Shown here one piece after another: positions 20,842-31,300 of a stretch of DNA of 37,988 bases. The translations under genes were made by a program, and so were the position numbers. Within the stretch, counting starts at the first letter, position 1. Each line of letters begins with the position of its first letter. The DNA is from Bacteroidales bacterium UBA1192 (GTDB lineage: Bacteria > Bacteroidota > Bacteroidia > Bacteroidales > Bacteroidaceae), in the NCBI GenBank assembly GCA_002310175.1, contig DBYG01000048.1, positions 1-37,988 of the forward strand. Direction: 5' to 3'. A model generated the notes under the pieces. It was given only the letters and a program-made list of their open reading frames with translations, searched no databases and was not told the DNA's origin.

Positions 20842-22267
20842 TACGTGCTTTTGGGAAGCGCTTACGCAGGGCCTCCTCCTCATCGGGAGTCATGGAGCCC
20901 GATATCTCAAGTGAGCGTATATCCTTGTCGTCCATCCAGTCCGGAATGACCACCTTGCCCACAAAACGCAGGGTAAGACTGTTTATTCGGCCCATCTTGC
21001 GGATTATTTCGGGAACCTTGTTTACCTTGAGCATGAGTCCGTCCGAGAATCCTTCGAAATTATCCATTGCCTTGAACTCCTCAAGCAGCTCCTCCTCGGT
21101 CTTGTCTATGCGGGTAAACCATCCCATCTTGGGAGTCATGGCATAAGTCTCACGATCAAACTCCATACCTACTATTCCGGCCCAGAACTCCATCATCATG
21201 GTTTTTTCCACCTCACCGGTAACATCATTGATTATCATGTACTTATACTCGGTTCTGACCATCTCGGGCAGCATGTTGTGTTCCATATTGACCTCAGCAG
21301 GGGTACGTCCGTTCTCATCATACGGCAGGAACTTAAGGAACCAGCCGTCAAACTTGGTGGTGCCTAAATTCTCTATTCCACAATTGAGTCCTCGCACATC
21401 GCCCGGGCGGTATTTTTTGACAATGCTCTTCCAGAAATCAACATCAGGTTTGCCTTTTGAAGCATCGACAAACTCCTGGAGTATGGGTTCCAGGTCATCA
21501 ACCCACCAGTCTATGCCGTAAGCACGGAGCTTCCGGGTGCGGTCCAGTATGGACTGCCAGTCATCGGGGGTACCCTTAAGGGTTACGCTTGGTATGCCGC
21601 AGGACATATATATCACAATGTAGTCAAAGTATGACTTGACTGTCTCCATAAGCGCAATCTGTGACACCATGTGTTCTGTTACACCGGTTGTGGAGAACCT
21701 CTCTGAGATGATATCGGCAATATCGCCTTTGGTGTTGTCACGTATCTGCTCATAGAAGCTGTTCACTATGGCCTCCCAATCGACCCCACCGCTCAACAGA
21801 TCCTTACTGCTCTGCACCACAAGGTCTATCTTTCCCTCATGATCCACAAACAGGTTTCGCAGCTCCTCCGGGTTGTCATTTACATAATGAGCGAATCCCT
21901 GACAGATCAGGAACCAGATTACATCGGGCGTAAGAACCACTGGCCGATGATCGGCAAACGCATCAATCATGCCTTTAAAGAAGGGGTTCTTTCCGTAGGA
22001 GGCATAGTTTTCATCACCTATACCACATGCCACAACCCTCTGGTTCTCACCGCGGATCTCGCTCCTGTCAAGTATATCACTTACAAGCCCACTGCTACTG
22101 CGCATTTTCATGCTCAGGCTTTCGCCTGTAGGCTCCGGCAGGTCCGGATCAACACGGAACGTTATGCTGCCTTTCTCCTTACTCAAGATGTCTTTCTTCT
22201 TGGCCTGAACGCCCGTAGCAGCCAGAATCCCAGCAAACAATACCAAACAAAATCTAAATCCTTTCAT
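20801..22267 (-). CDS. Exported DUF4419 protein
   Basis: A 488-residue protein with a signal peptide (MKGFRFCLVLFAGILAATG, cleavage after VQA). The body matches DUF4419: a long mixed alpha/beta domain with VLTPDVIWFLICQGFAHYVN, ELRNLFVDHEGKIDLVV, WQSILDRTRKLRAYG and FWAGIVGMEFD. DUF4419 has no established activity. The C-terminal part (SLTLRFVGKVVIPDWM to RINGRALLDDEDDF) is acidic. Its 3' end overlaps birA by 41 nt in antisense. The 32-bp gap upstream means it may be transcribed together with the VDLGLSV-repeat gene. Confidence 0.85.
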   Translation of the reverse strand: MKGFRFCLVLFAGILAATGVQAKKKDILSKEKGSITFRVDPDLPEPTGESLSMKMRSSSGLVSDILDRSEIRGENQRVVACGIGDENYASYGKNPFFKGMIDAFADHRPVVLTPDVIWFLICQGFAHYVNDNPEELRNLFVDHEGKIDLVVQSSKDLLSGGVDWEAIVNSFYEQIRDNTKGDIADIISERFSTTGVTEHMVSQIALMETVKSYFDYIVIYMSCGIPSVTLKGTPDDWQSILDRTRKLRAYGIDWWVDDLEPILQEFVDASKGKPDVDFWKSIVKKYRPGDVRGLNCGIENLGTTKFDGWFLKFLPYDENGRTPAEVNMEHNMLPEMVRTEYKYMIINDVTGEVEKTMMMEFWAGIVGMEFDRETYAMTPKMGWFTRIDKTEEELLEEFKAMDNFEGFSDGLMLKVNKVPEIIRKMGRINSLTLRFVGKVVIPDWMDDKDIRSLEISGSMTPDEEEALRKRFPKARINGRALLDDEDDF

Positions 22268-22299
22268 ATCAACTCATTTTTATAATAAATCATTGTCAA

Positions 22300-25200
22300 T
22301 TATCTGTCACACACGGCACGGACATAACAACCATTTGTCCTGTCTCTGGATGTTATATGTATCTTAGACATCCTTGATCCGCCCAAAGACCTTACATCCT
22401 CTTTGAAGTCAAGTTCTACCTCATCGGATGTCCCGAATTCATATTTATTGAACTCCAGTACTACACATCCACGCCACATATATCCTTTTTCGGAGCTTTT
22501 TTTATCGGATGTCAAATAAATGCCTTTATTAGGTTCTTCAATTAACCCTCCAAAAGTATTTGAATTATAAGGAAGGAATATGGATTTATCCGTATATCCG
22601 GGAACCTTGCTTGTTATGCGGTATCCTTTTACTCCGTTAACGGAATCCAGGGTCCATTCACATTTTTCATACAGCTCCTTGTACTCCTCCTTGGTGGGCA
22701 TACGCCACTTGCCTCCCCAGTTGGCCCGGGCTGCATCATCCTCGGCACTCAGCCTGGTCAGGCCATCCACATAAGGATCTTCATCAGTAGTGGTATATTT
22801 GGAGTACCACCACTTGTTCTGGTCCTTGAAGGCTTTCATGTGCTTGTAGTTGTACTCTGAATAATAGGTCTTGGGAATGGTCTCGCCCCAGGCAAAGCGG
22901 GCTCCGGTTTCCTGGGGGCTATCGGCACCCACATTGCAGTCTGCCCACAATACGCTTAATCCCAAATCAACCTGGGCGTTGTGTCTTAAAGGCTTGACCG
23001 GGTCGGGCTCCGCCTTGGGACGGTTCTCTTGCTGCGGAAGTTCCATTACCGGCCTGATATTCTTGCCGTTCCAGCGTCCGCCACCATTATCCAGGGATTG
23101 TCCCAAAGTCGATGTCCAGTAATGTGCACTTCTACTATTAACAGGATATGAATCATGATTATAATCACTTATGTAACCTGCGGCCGGAAGCCAGATGCTA
23201 CGGTCCTCATACCCGGGGACATTACTGGTAATGACATATCCCAGAAGACGTTTTTCAAAAAAGAGCTCAACAGTGTCTTCATGATTGTACTCAATAGTGT
23301 CTTGTGCATACTTTGCCTCCCAGGTGCATCTGTTCTTGAGTTCCCAAAGTTCATCGGCAGTGGGCATACGCCAACCGTTGCCCAGAAGTACTGCGGCCGC
23401 ATCATCCTCTGGGTCAAGAGTCTCCTTGTAATCAAGCGGGTATTTTGCTCCTCCCCACTGACCGGGACTGGTATAGAAATTATACTTGGTCATTTCATTT
23501 GTATATTGGCCGAACTTATAATTTCCACCGCTGTAAAGACCCGGCTTGGGGCTTGTCTCTCCCCAGGCAAAATATCCTCCCGCCTCATCGGGTCTTGAAG
23601 CGCCCAGATTGGCCGATGCCCACATTACGCTCAGACCCAGGTCAACCGCCTCCGGTACGGGCAATGACACATTCACGGTCATCTGAGCCTTACGTCCCTC
23701 AGTCTCTGCGGTAATCACGCATGTGCCCTGTCCCACAGCTGTCAGAAAGCCGTTTTCATCGATGGATACAATCTGTGGTGCCGATGAGCTCCAGTTGATG
23801 GAGGTTGGTTTGACCGGACGTCCGGAGGGCTTCATCACAGCCTCCACATTGCGTATGGCCCCATAACTTATATCCATACTCTCCGCGGGCAGGGAGAGTG
23901 ATGTGAACATATCATCGGTAAGGGAGCGCACGGGACGGATGTTCAGCCCAATGAATCTGCTTTCATAACCGTTGAACATGAAGTCAAATGCCATTCTCAG
24001 AACTTCAATCGGGGGCAGTTCTGACAAACCTCCCATCATTCCGTTTACTGAGCCTATGGTGCTGAAACAGCTTCCTCTGGTACCACTGCCTGGAATGGAT
24101 GTCCAGAGAGAGAACTGTTTTCCTATTTCAATAGGCTCATTGCCGTTCATCTGACCTGAATAGGGAATGAATATGCTGTGTCCCTCAAATCCGGGAACAT
24201 TGCTTGTAAAACGTATTCCATGGGTGTCGTTTACTGTAACGGTGTCATACGTGCAGTTTTTCACCAACTCTACAATCTCATCGTTGGTTGGAATACGCCA
24301 GCCGTCACCTAACATTACTGTGGCTGCGTCATCGGTTGGCTCAAGGCGGTTTAGATTGTCGGCCTTGAGGTATTGATGGGACTGTCCCTGGGCGGTATAT
24401 TTATCCATACCGTCTTCCTGTGCAAAGGAACTGTAGCGGTAGTTACCCCAGGAAAAAGTCTCCTTGGGCTCAATCTCGGCCCAGGCGTAATAATCACCGT
24501 AACTCTCCGGTGCCGATGCTCCCAGGTTGGCATCGGCCCACAGAACGCTCAGTCCCAGATCCACGTATTCAAACTCATGGGGAGTCACGGTTACGGTGCA
24601 CTGGGCGGTCTTGCCGTATGCGGTTACCTGTACCTTGCAGTTGCCCGGACCGGCTGCGGCCAGAAGTCCGTCTTCAACAACTTTTATAACCTCTTCATCG
24701 GATGATTTCCAGGTGCAGGCGCTGTTCACGTTACGCTTGCCCATTGTCACTTTCAGTCTGGTGCCCGCACCCTGCTGTATTGACAGCTTGTTCTTTTCCA
24801 ATTTGATATTGGACACCTCCTTGCCGGACAGAGGCATCACCATACGCACCGACTGTTCCGATTCACGGTTCTCGCTGTGCCACTCATCGGCTCCGCGCTT
24901 GAAATTGAAACCGTAAGCGGCTTCATCATCAGGCTGAACACCGGGGGTGGAGCACCAGTATGATGCGTATGTGCCTACCTGCATCAGCTGGCCGTCCTGA
25001 AGCCAGCCTGCTGCGGGCAGGAATATGCTCCGGTCCGTATATCCTTTTACCTTGCTTGTGACCAGATACCCGCCTGTGCCGTCCTGCTCGGTCCACTTCC
25101 AGGTGCAGTACTGGCGCAGCTCGTCCCATTCGGCCTTGGTGCCCATACGGCTGCCGTCGGTAGTCTTGATTGCCATTGCATCGGGCCAGCGGTAATACCA

Positions 25201-25338
25201 GCCTACCGGCCTGTCGGCAGTGATGCCTGTATTCACGGTACACCACTTTACACTCAATCCCAAATCAACAAAATCCTGTGCAGACACTATGCTGCACAAG
25301 GCACTGAAAAAGACAATTGCAGAAAAACGTATTCTCAT
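22300..25338 (-). CDS. Large secreted repeat protein (four VDLGLSV modules, two Ig-like domains)
   Basis: From ATG 25338 the product is 1012 residues and begins with a signal peptide (MRIRFSAIVFFSALCSIVSA); an in-frame ATG at 25374 adds 12 residues before it. Four copies of a roughly 200-residue module start near residues 22, 256, 564 and 788, each opening VDLGLSV. The copies continue with an Ala/Gly-rich NxGA segment, FAWGE, a WRxPTxxE block, and a GYTDKSIFLP-like segment ending in a Trp-rich motif. This is the FISUMP-type module common in Bacteroidetes surface proteins. BIG2-type Ig-like domains lie between modules 1-2 (TCTWKSSDEEVIKV variant, AGPGNCKVQVTAYG) and 2-3 (ENGFLTAVGQGTCVITAETE). 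A surface adhesion or glycan-related role is plausible but unproven. No type IX sorting domain is visible at the C-terminus. Confidence 0.85.
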   Translation of the reverse strand: MRIRFSAIVFFSALCSIVSAQDFVDLGLSVKWCTVNTGITADRPVGWYYRWPDAMAIKTTDGSRMGTKAEWDELRQYCTWKWTEQDGTGGYLVTSKVKGYTDRSIFLPAAGWLQDGQLMQVGTYASYWCSTPGVQPDDEAAYGFNFKRGADEWHSENRESEQSVRMVMPLSGKEVSNIKLEKNKLSIQQGAGTRLKVTMGKRNVNSACTWKSSDEEVIKVVEDGLLAAAGPGNCKVQVTAYGKTAQCTVTVTPHEFEYVDLGLSVLWADANLGASAPESYGDYYAWAEIEPKETFSWGNYRYSSFAQEDGMDKYTAQGQSHQYLKADNLNRLEPTDDAATVMLGDGWRIPTNDEIVELVKNCTYDTVTVNDTHGIRFTSNVPGFEGHSIFIPYSGQMNGNEPIEIGKQFSLWTSIPGSGTRGSCFSTIGSVNGMMGGLSELPPIEVLRMAFDFMFNGYESRFIGLNIRPVRSLTDDMFTSLSLPAESMDISYGAIRNVEAVMKPSGRPVKPTSINWSSSAPQIVSIDENGFLTAVGQGTCVITAETEGRKAQMTVNVSLPVPEAVDLGLSVMWASANLGASRPDEAGGYFAWGETSPKPGLYSGGNYKFGQYTNEMTKYNFYTSPGQWGGAKYPLDYKETLDPEDDAAAVLLGNGWRMPTADELWELKNRCTWEAKYAQDTIEYNHEDTVELFFEKRLLGYVITSNVPGYEDRSIWLPAAGYISDYNHDSYPVNSRSAHYWTSTLGQSLDNGGGRWNGKNIRPVMELPQQENRPKAEPDPVKPLRHNAQVDLGLSVLWADCNVGADSPQETGARFAWGETIPKTYYSEYNYKHMKAFKDQNKWWYSKYTTTDEDPYVDGLTRLSAEDDAARANWGGKWRMPTKEEYKELYEKCEWTLDSVNGVKGYRITSKVPGYTDKSIFLPYNSNTFGGLIEEPNKGIYLTSDKKSSEKGYMWRGCVVLEFNKYEFGTSDEVELDFKEDVRSLGGSRMSKIHITSRDRTNGCYVRAVCDR

Positions 25339-25423
25339 AATCAAACTGATTGTACAATTGATAATCCTGAACATATGCCATGTTAAATCGTATTATGGAT
25401 ATTTAACGGCATTGGTTACGGGA

Positions 25424-25431
25424 CAAAAGTA
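25424..25431 (-). promoter_or_regulatory. -7 element of the VDLGLSV-repeat gene
   Basis: TACTTTTG on the minus strand matches TAnnTTTG, with TTGTTG about 20 nt upstream. The leader to the ATG at 25338 would be about 80 nt. Confidence 0.5.
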
Positions 25432-25536
25432 TCACACTCTTATCCTCAAAACAACAAAAAAGCGTTGCAAAACCGTTGCATCTTATCTTAAGACGGAAAA
25501 GAGAGGAAAAAGCGTCCGGTAAAATGAAATATTAAC

Positions 25537-25544
25537 TACTTTTG
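25537..25544 (+). promoter_or_regulatory. -7 element of pyrH
   Basis: TACTTTTG matches TAnnTTTG and ends 22 nt before the pyrH ATG at 25567. There is no convincing upstream half-site. Confidence 0.45.
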
Positions 25545-25566
25545 TATAGTTAAACACGGATTTATT

Positions 25567-26277
25567 ATGGCAAGATTCAAAAGGATATTGCTCAAGCTCA
25601 GCGGAGAGAGTCTGATGGGTGAACAGAAGTATGGAATAGACGAGAAGCGTCTGGGTGAGTATGCACAGCAAATCAAGGAGATACATGATATGGGTGTGCA
25701 GATAGGCATAGTAATAGGCGGAGGTAACATATTCCGCGGGCTCAAGGGCGCGGGCAAGGGCTTTGACCGTGTAAAGGGTGACCAGATGGGTATGCTGGCA
25801 ACTGTAATCAACGGTCTGGGACTGAGTTCCGCACTCACATCCATAGACTGCCCCAACAAGGTGCTCACCGCTATCCGCATGGAACCGATAGGTGAGCTGT
25901 ATTCAAAATGGAAAGCCATAGATGCAATGGAACAGGGGCAGGTGGCCATACTGGTGGGCGGTACCGGCAACCCCTATTTCACCACCGATACCGGCTCATC
26001 CCTTCGCGGAATAGAGATAGAGGCCGATGTGATGCTTAAGGGGACACGCGTGGATGGCGTCTATACCGCTGATCCTGAGAAGGATCCCACAGCCGTAAAG
26101 TTTGATGAGATAACCTTTGACGAGATATACAACCGAAACCTCAAGGTGATGGACCTGACCGCGACTACTATGTGTAAGGAGAACGGATTGTCCATCTACG
26201 TGTTCAACATGGACAAGCCCGGTAATCTGCGCAAGGTCATTGACGGCGAGCCCATTGGTACCCTTGTCCACAAATAA
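25567..26277 (+). CDS. pyrH: UMP kinase
   Basis: A 236-residue bacterial UMP kinase of the amino-acid-kinase fold, converting UMP and ATP to UDP and ADP. The N-terminal RILLKLSGESLMG is the phosphate-binding strand and loop; IVIGGGNIFRG follows. The UMP/ATP-binding part is VGGTGNPYFTTDTGSSLRG, then GTRVDGVYTADPEKDP. Length is normal. It lies alone, divergent from the large repeat gene, and is followed after 18 nt by a short membrane ORF on the same strand. Confidence 0.97.
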   Translation: MARFKRILLKLSGESLMGEQKYGIDEKRLGEYAQQIKEIHDMGVQIGIVIGGGNIFRGLKGAGKGFDRVKGDQMGMLATVINGLGLSSALTSIDCPNKVLTAIRMEPIGELYSKWKAIDAMEQGQVAILVGGTGNPYFTTDTGSSLRGIEIEADVMLKGTRVDGVYTADPEKDPTAVKFDEITFDEIYNRNLKVMDLTATTMCKENGLSIYVFNMDKPGNLRKVIDGEPIGTLVHK

Positions 26278-26295
26278 TCACATACACTGACAGTA

Positions 26296-26472
26296 ATGAA
26301 ACCGGAAACGAGGAAAAACCTTTTTATGATCGGCATAATCATGCTGCTCATGAGTGTCATTATACTCCTTATAAGCATAGTTTTCCACAAGGTAGGCGTT
26401 GTGGCGAAGGATTGTGCTATTCTGGCACTTGCAAGCATCCTCTGGATGGTTATATGCCGTCCTAAAAAGTAA
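26296..26472 (+). CDS. 58-residue membrane protein downstream of pyrH
   Basis: ATG at 26296 gives 58 residues: a basic start (MKPETRKN), one hydrophobic helix (LFMIGIIMLLMSVIILLISI), a short polar turn FHKVGVVAKD, a second hydrophobic segment (CAILALASILWMVIC) and a basic tail RPKK. Two membrane helices with both ends inside are predicted. It begins 18 nt after the pyrH stop and its end lies 7 nt from the convergent DUF4834 gene. It fits tightly between them, which supports reality. No known function. Confidence 0.55.
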   Translation: MKPETRKNLFMIGIIMLLMSVIILLISIVFHKVGVVAKDCAILALASILWMVICRPKK

Positions 26473-26479
26473 AAGGAGA

Positions 26480-26722
26480 TTATTTCCTGATTTCCTCGAA
26501 ATCAACGTACTCTCCGTCGGTATCGGCGAAGACTTTCTTTTTGGTGCGGGGGCGTTTGCGGATGGTCTGGCGGCCTTCTGTCCCTTTCTTCATACGGTCA
26601 TTCTTGCGGAACAGTCCCACAATGGCATTCAGAATGGTTGCCAACAGGTCACGTGCGAATGTGAGTACCGCTAACAGTACGAATCCCACAATGAACAGTA
26701 TGATTGCAATCCCTATTATCAT
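26480..26722 (-). CDS. DUF4834 family small membrane protein
   Basis: An 80-residue protein with one N-terminal membrane helix (MIIGIAIILFIVGFVLLAVL) and a strongly basic middle (KKGTEGRQTIRKRPRTKKK) followed by an acidic end (DTDGEYVDFEEIRK). This is the layout of DUF4834, a Bacteroidetes family of unknown function that normally lies next to pssA. Here it is third in the psd-pssA operon, 44 nt after pssA, which suggests a membrane or phospholipid-related role. Confidence 0.8.
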   Translation of the reverse strand: MIIGIAIILFIVGFVLLAVLTFARDLLATILNAIVGLFRKNDRMKKGTEGRQTIRKRPRTKKKVFADTDGEYVDFEEIRK

Positions 26723-26766
26723 CGGTTGTCATTTATTCAGTTAAGGGCAAATATCATGCCTCGTGT

Positions 26767-27459
26767 TCAGTGCTGACCTTTTGTCAGAATAGAGAGTATG
26801 ATGTACCAGCCTATCACAGCCGACAATCCTTTTTCGCGTAACAGGGCAAGGATCACGACCGACACTATGAGGAAGATGAAGCGGACTTTGTTGTCAGCCC
26901 ACCTTAGACTCTTGAACTTGAGCGAGAACATAGGTATCTCACTGGTCATCAACCAGGAGAAAAAAATAACAAACGGTGCTATGAACCCCGGTGCTCCCGG
27001 CAGGTCAATGAGGTTGAACTGGAAAAGTCCGCAGACAAAAAGCGCATTGGCAGGTACTGCCAGACCCAGGAACGATGAGGTCTGACGCTCATCTGTATTG
27101 AACTTGGCCAGACGCAGTGCCGCACAAACCACAATAATCAGACCGATGTAAGGAAAGAATGTTGCTATTGTGTCATTGGCATAGTTGAACCGGCGCAGTG
27201 TCATGACGCAAAGAATTGATGGAGCCAGTCCGAATGTTATGAGGTCTGCCAGGGAGTCAAGTTCCTTGCCTATAGGTGAATATGCCTTGAGAAGCCGTGA
27301 TGCCATACCGTCACAAAAATCGAAGATTGACCCTGCAACAACCCAAAGTAGTGTATGCCACGCATCGGAATGGAATGCAGCTATGACTGCCATACAACCG
27401 CAGAGCAGGTTGCAGCATGTGATAGTATTGGGAATATGTCTTGTTATGCGGTTTGCCAT
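26767..27459 (-). CDS. pssA: CDP-diacylglycerol--serine O-phosphatidyltransferase
   Basis: A 230-residue polytopic membrane enzyme of the CDP-alcohol phosphatidyltransferase family, making phosphatidylserine from CDP-diacylglycerol and serine. The catalytic motif is DFCDGMASRLLKAYSPIGKELDSLAD, shown here in two parts: DFCDGMASR with Ser replacing the usual Ala, and GKELDSLAD with both metal-binding aspartates. About six hydrophobic segments follow the family pattern. It lies 10 nt downstream of psd, whose product decarboxylates phosphatidylserine to phosphatidylethanolamine, so the two genes encode consecutive steps. Confidence 0.95.
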   Translation of the reverse strand: MANRITRHIPNTITCCNLLCGCMAVIAAFHSDAWHTLLWVVAGSIFDFCDGMASRLLKAYSPIGKELDSLADLITFGLAPSILCVMTLRRFNYANDTIATFFPYIGLIIVVCAALRLAKFNTDERQTSSFLGLAVPANALFVCGLFQFNLIDLPGAPGFIAPFVIFFSWLMTSEIPMFSLKFKSLRWADNKVRFIFLIVSVVILALLREKGLSAVIGWYIILSILTKGQH

Positions 27460-27469
27460 GTGTGAAATA

Positions 27470-28141
27470 TCATGAAAGTTTGGCCAGGATGGTCTGGTTA
27501 CCGGTTACTTTCTGGTTCAGTTTGACGCAGACCAGGGAGTCAACCGGCAGATATACATCAACTCGTGAACCGAATTTTATGAAACCCAGATGGTTGTCTA
27601 TACTGCTCTCATCACCGGGTTTACAGTATGTGACTACCCTGCGTGCCACTGCACCGGCAATCTGGCGGAGCATGACCTCATGTCCGTCAGCGGTCTCAAT
27701 GGCCACAAGGGAACGTTCATTTTCAGTACTTGCCTTGGGCTTGAATGCTGCGTGGAAATTGCCGGACTGGTGGGAAACCTGTTTGACAGTCCCGTTCACG
27801 GGGAACCAGTTGGCATGGACGCTATAGACGCTCATGAATATTGAAATGACAATCCTGCGGTCCTTGAAATAATCCGGTTCATCCACTTCCTCAATGGTCA
27901 CCACAGTTCCGTCAGCAGGTGAAACAACTACTTTCTCTGTGTCTTCGGAGGGGAAATGGCGTTTAGGGTTCCGGAAGAAATAGAGCAGGAACAACAGAAT
28001 GAAAACCGAAACCGCCAATATGAGGTATGACCACCATCCGTATGCCGGAGTCAGGAACAGGACAAGATTGATGACAAGCAATAGGGAAGATACCAGAAGA
28101 AGGGTTCCTCTGCCTTCAGAATTGATAATGGATTTATTCAT
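27470..28141 (-). CDS. psd: Phosphatidylserine decarboxylase family protein
   Basis: A 223-residue short-form (archaetidylserine-type) phosphatidylserine decarboxylase from ATG 28141; an ATG at 28156 would add five residues. Two N-terminal membrane segments (TLLLVSSLLLVINLVLFL and SYLILAVSVFILLFLLYF) anchor it. VVSPADGTVVTIEEV and SVYSVHANWFPVNG are family motifs. Near the C-terminus FIKFGSRVDVYLP holds the Gly-Ser self-cleavage site that generates the pyruvoyl group (Ser at about residue 191). It makes phosphatidylethanolamine. First gene of the psd-pssA-DUF4834 operon. Confidence 0.94.
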   Translation of the reverse strand: MNKSIINSEGRGTLLLVSSLLLVINLVLFLTPAYGWWSYLILAVSVFILLFLLYFFRNPKRHFPSEDTEKVVVSPADGTVVTIEEVDEPDYFKDRRIVISIFMSVYSVHANWFPVNGTVKQVSHQSGNFHAAFKPKASTENERSLVAIETADGHEVMLRQIAGAVARRVVTYCKPGDESSIDNHLGFIKFGSRVDVYLPVDSLVCVKLNQKVTGNQTILAKLS

Positions 28142-28176
28142 TTTGGTTTCTTCCATAGAGTTACGTTATTGATCTG

Positions 28177-28184
28177 CAAAGATA
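28177..28184 (-). promoter_or_regulatory. -7 element of the psd-pssA operon
   Basis: TATCTTTG on the minus strand is an exact match and lies 35 nt before the psd ATG at 28141. A TTTA-type half-site occurs about 22 nt upstream. It is divergent from dnaE. Confidence 0.55.
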
Positions 28185-28336
28185 CGCTTTTTTTATATAC
28201 TTCCATAAACATGTCTGTTCTCATTTCAGGAAGTATGGATTGGCATGATTGTTGTTGAAAACTTTTTGGACCGCTTCCTATTGCGTGAGCGGACAATCGG
28301 GAGTAACTTTAAAAACTTTTTGATTGATGATAACCT

Positions 28337-31300
28337 ATGCAGGAATTCGTACATCTCCACGTTCATACCCAATACTCGCTTCTTGACGGCCAGACCAATA
28401 TCAAAAAGCTGGTTGACAAGGCTATAGCTGACGGTATGCGGGGCGTTGCCGTAACGGATCACGGTAACATGATGGGTATAAAGGAGTTCAAGAACTACTG
28501 CGACAAGGTCAATGACAGACTGAAGGATGAGGGCAGGCATTTCAAGCCTATCATAGGCTGTGAGGTTTACGTGGCTCCCCGCCGCAAGGAGCAGCGTGAC
28601 AGCAAGGAGCTGGACGGTGCCAACTATCACCTTATACTGCTGGCCAAGAATGAGAAGGGTTACCATAACCTCATAAAGATAGTGTCCCGCGCCTGGACTG
28701 ACGGCTTCTACTCACATCCCCGTACGGACAAATATGACTTGGAGAAATATCACGAGGGTATAATCTGCTGTTCTGCCTGTCTGGGCGGTGAGGTGCCTAA
28801 GCTCATAACCGCCGGCAGGACAGATGAAGCTGAGAAGGTGGTGCAATGGTTCCATGACCTTTTCGGAGAAGATTATTATCTGGAACTTCAGCGTCACAAG
28901 GCAACGGTTCCCAAAGCCAATCATGAGGTCTATCCGCTTCAGGTGAAAGTGAATGAGCAGCTTAAGCGGATGTCGGCCAAATTCGGAATCAAGACTATCT
29001 GTACTAATGATGTCCACTTCCTGGATGAAGAGAACGCCGATGCCCACGAACTGCTGATATGTCTGTCAACCGGCCGTACTCCGGATGATCCCAGCCTGAT
29101 GCGCTATTCCAAGCAGGAGTGGTTCAAGACTACGGAGGAGATGAATACCCTGTTTGAGGATGAACAGGAGGCACTGGCCAACACGGTGGAGATCCTGGAC
29201 AAGGTTGAGGAATACTCCATTAATCATGCTCCCATCATGCCGAATTTTGCAATCCCTGAGGAGTTCGGTACAGAGGAGGGATACCGTCAGCGTTTTTCCG
29301 AGGAGGATCTGTTCCGGGAATTTACATGCAATGAGCACGGTGAGACGGTGATGTCACAGGAGGATGCCGTGAAGAAAATAAAGAAGCTTGGCGGTTATGA
29401 CAAACTATACCGTATAAAGCTGGAGGCTGATTATCTGGCAGAACTCACATTCAAGGGGGCGAAAATCCGGTACGGTGATCCAATTCCAGACTCTGTTATG
29501 GAACTGCTTAAGTTTGAGCTGCACATAATGAAGACTATGGGTTTTCCCGGATATTTCCTCATAGTGCAGGATTTTATCAATGCGGCAAGAAACGAGTTAG
29601 GTGTGTCAGTGGGTCCGGGACGAGGGTCAGCCGCCGGTTCTGCTGTGGCATATTGTCTCGGTATTACGCAGATTGACCCTGTCAAATATGATCTGCTGTT
29701 TGAACGTTTCCTCAATCCGGACCGCATATCGCTGCCTGATATTGATGTGGATTTTGACGATGACGGGCGCGGTAGGGTACTCCAATGGGTGACTGATAAA
29801 TACGGCCAGGAGAAGGTGGCCCACATAATCACATACGGTTCCATGCAGACCAAGATGGCTATAAAGGATGTGGCCCGTGTGCTGGAGGTTCCGCTTGATG
29901 TGTCAAACAGCTTGTGCAAGGCCATACCTGACCGTCTTCCTGACAATCCTGACGGCAGCGCGCGTAAAATAAATTTCAAGAATGTGCTCGAGTGTGTTCC
30001 TGAAATACAGCAGGCTGCCGCATCGGAGGACGAGAAACTGCGCAAGACCATACAGTTTGCCAGAATGCTGGAGGGCAATGTCCGCGGAACAGGCGTGCAT
30101 GCGTGCGGGACGATAATCTGTCGTGATGACATAACCGATTGGGTTCCTGTTTCATGGGCTACGGACAAGGAAACCGGTGAGCGTCTGCTGGTAACGCAGT
30201 ATGAGGGCAGTGTGATTGAGGATACCGGCCTTATAAAGATGGACTTCCTGGGCCTCAAGACCTTATCTATCATAAAGGAAGCGGTAGAGAATATAAAGAA
30301 CAGTCTGGGCATAGATGTGGATATTGACAATATCCCGATTGATGACAGGAAGACGTTCCAGCTCTACTGTGAAGGCCGCACCATAGGTACGTTCCAGTTT
30401 GAATCGCCTGGAATGCAGAAGTATCTGCGGGAGCTTCAGCCGACAGTGTTTGAGGACCTGATAGCAATGAATGCGCTGTACCGTCCCGGTCCTATGGATT
30501 ATATTCCGGATTTTATTGACCGTAAGCAGGGGCGTAAGCCGATAGAGTATGATATCCCGGTCATGGAGAAGTACCTGAAGGATACCTACGGAATCACCGT
30601 ATATCAGGAACAGGTTATGTTGCTGTCACGACTGCTGGCTAATTTCACCCGCGGTGAAAGCGACACATTGCGCAAGGCTATGGGTAAGAAACTCAGGGAC
30701 AAGCTGGATCACCTCAAGCCTAAGTTCATTGACGGGGGTAAATCCAACGGTCATGATCCGCAGGTGCTTGAAAAGATCTGGGCTGACTGGGAGAAGTTCG
30801 CGTCATACGCGTTCAACAAGTCACACGCCACCTGTTATTCCTGGTTGGCATACCAGACAGCCTGGCTCAAAGCCAATTACCCGTCACAGTATATGGCTGC
30901 AGTCCTGAGTCGTGCAGGTGATATTACTGAGGTTACTAAACTTATGGATGAGTGTAAGTCCATGGGTATTAACGTGCTGGGCCCGGATGTAAACGAGAGC
31001 GTTCCCAGATTCGGTGTAAATTCCAAAGGGGATATACGGTTCGGTATGGCGTCAATCAAAGGCGTGGGCGAGAAGGCCGTGGAGGCGATAGTGAGCGAAC
31101 GTAGGGCAGGAGGCCCCTATAAGGATATTTTTGATTTTGTCCAAAGGGTCAACTTAAGTTCCTGCAATCGTAAGAATATAGAGTGTCTGGCGTTGGCCGG
31201 TGCTTTTGACTGTTTCAGGGAGATAAAGCGTGAACAGTTCCTGCAGCCTTGCGGGAAGAATGAGACCTATGCCGATGTACTCGTGCGTTATGGAACGAAA

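Noticed and set aside
29431..30330. 299-residue minus-strand ORF
   Set aside because: It is antisense to the dnaE catalytic core and consists of Ser/Thr/Arg-rich shadow sequence.
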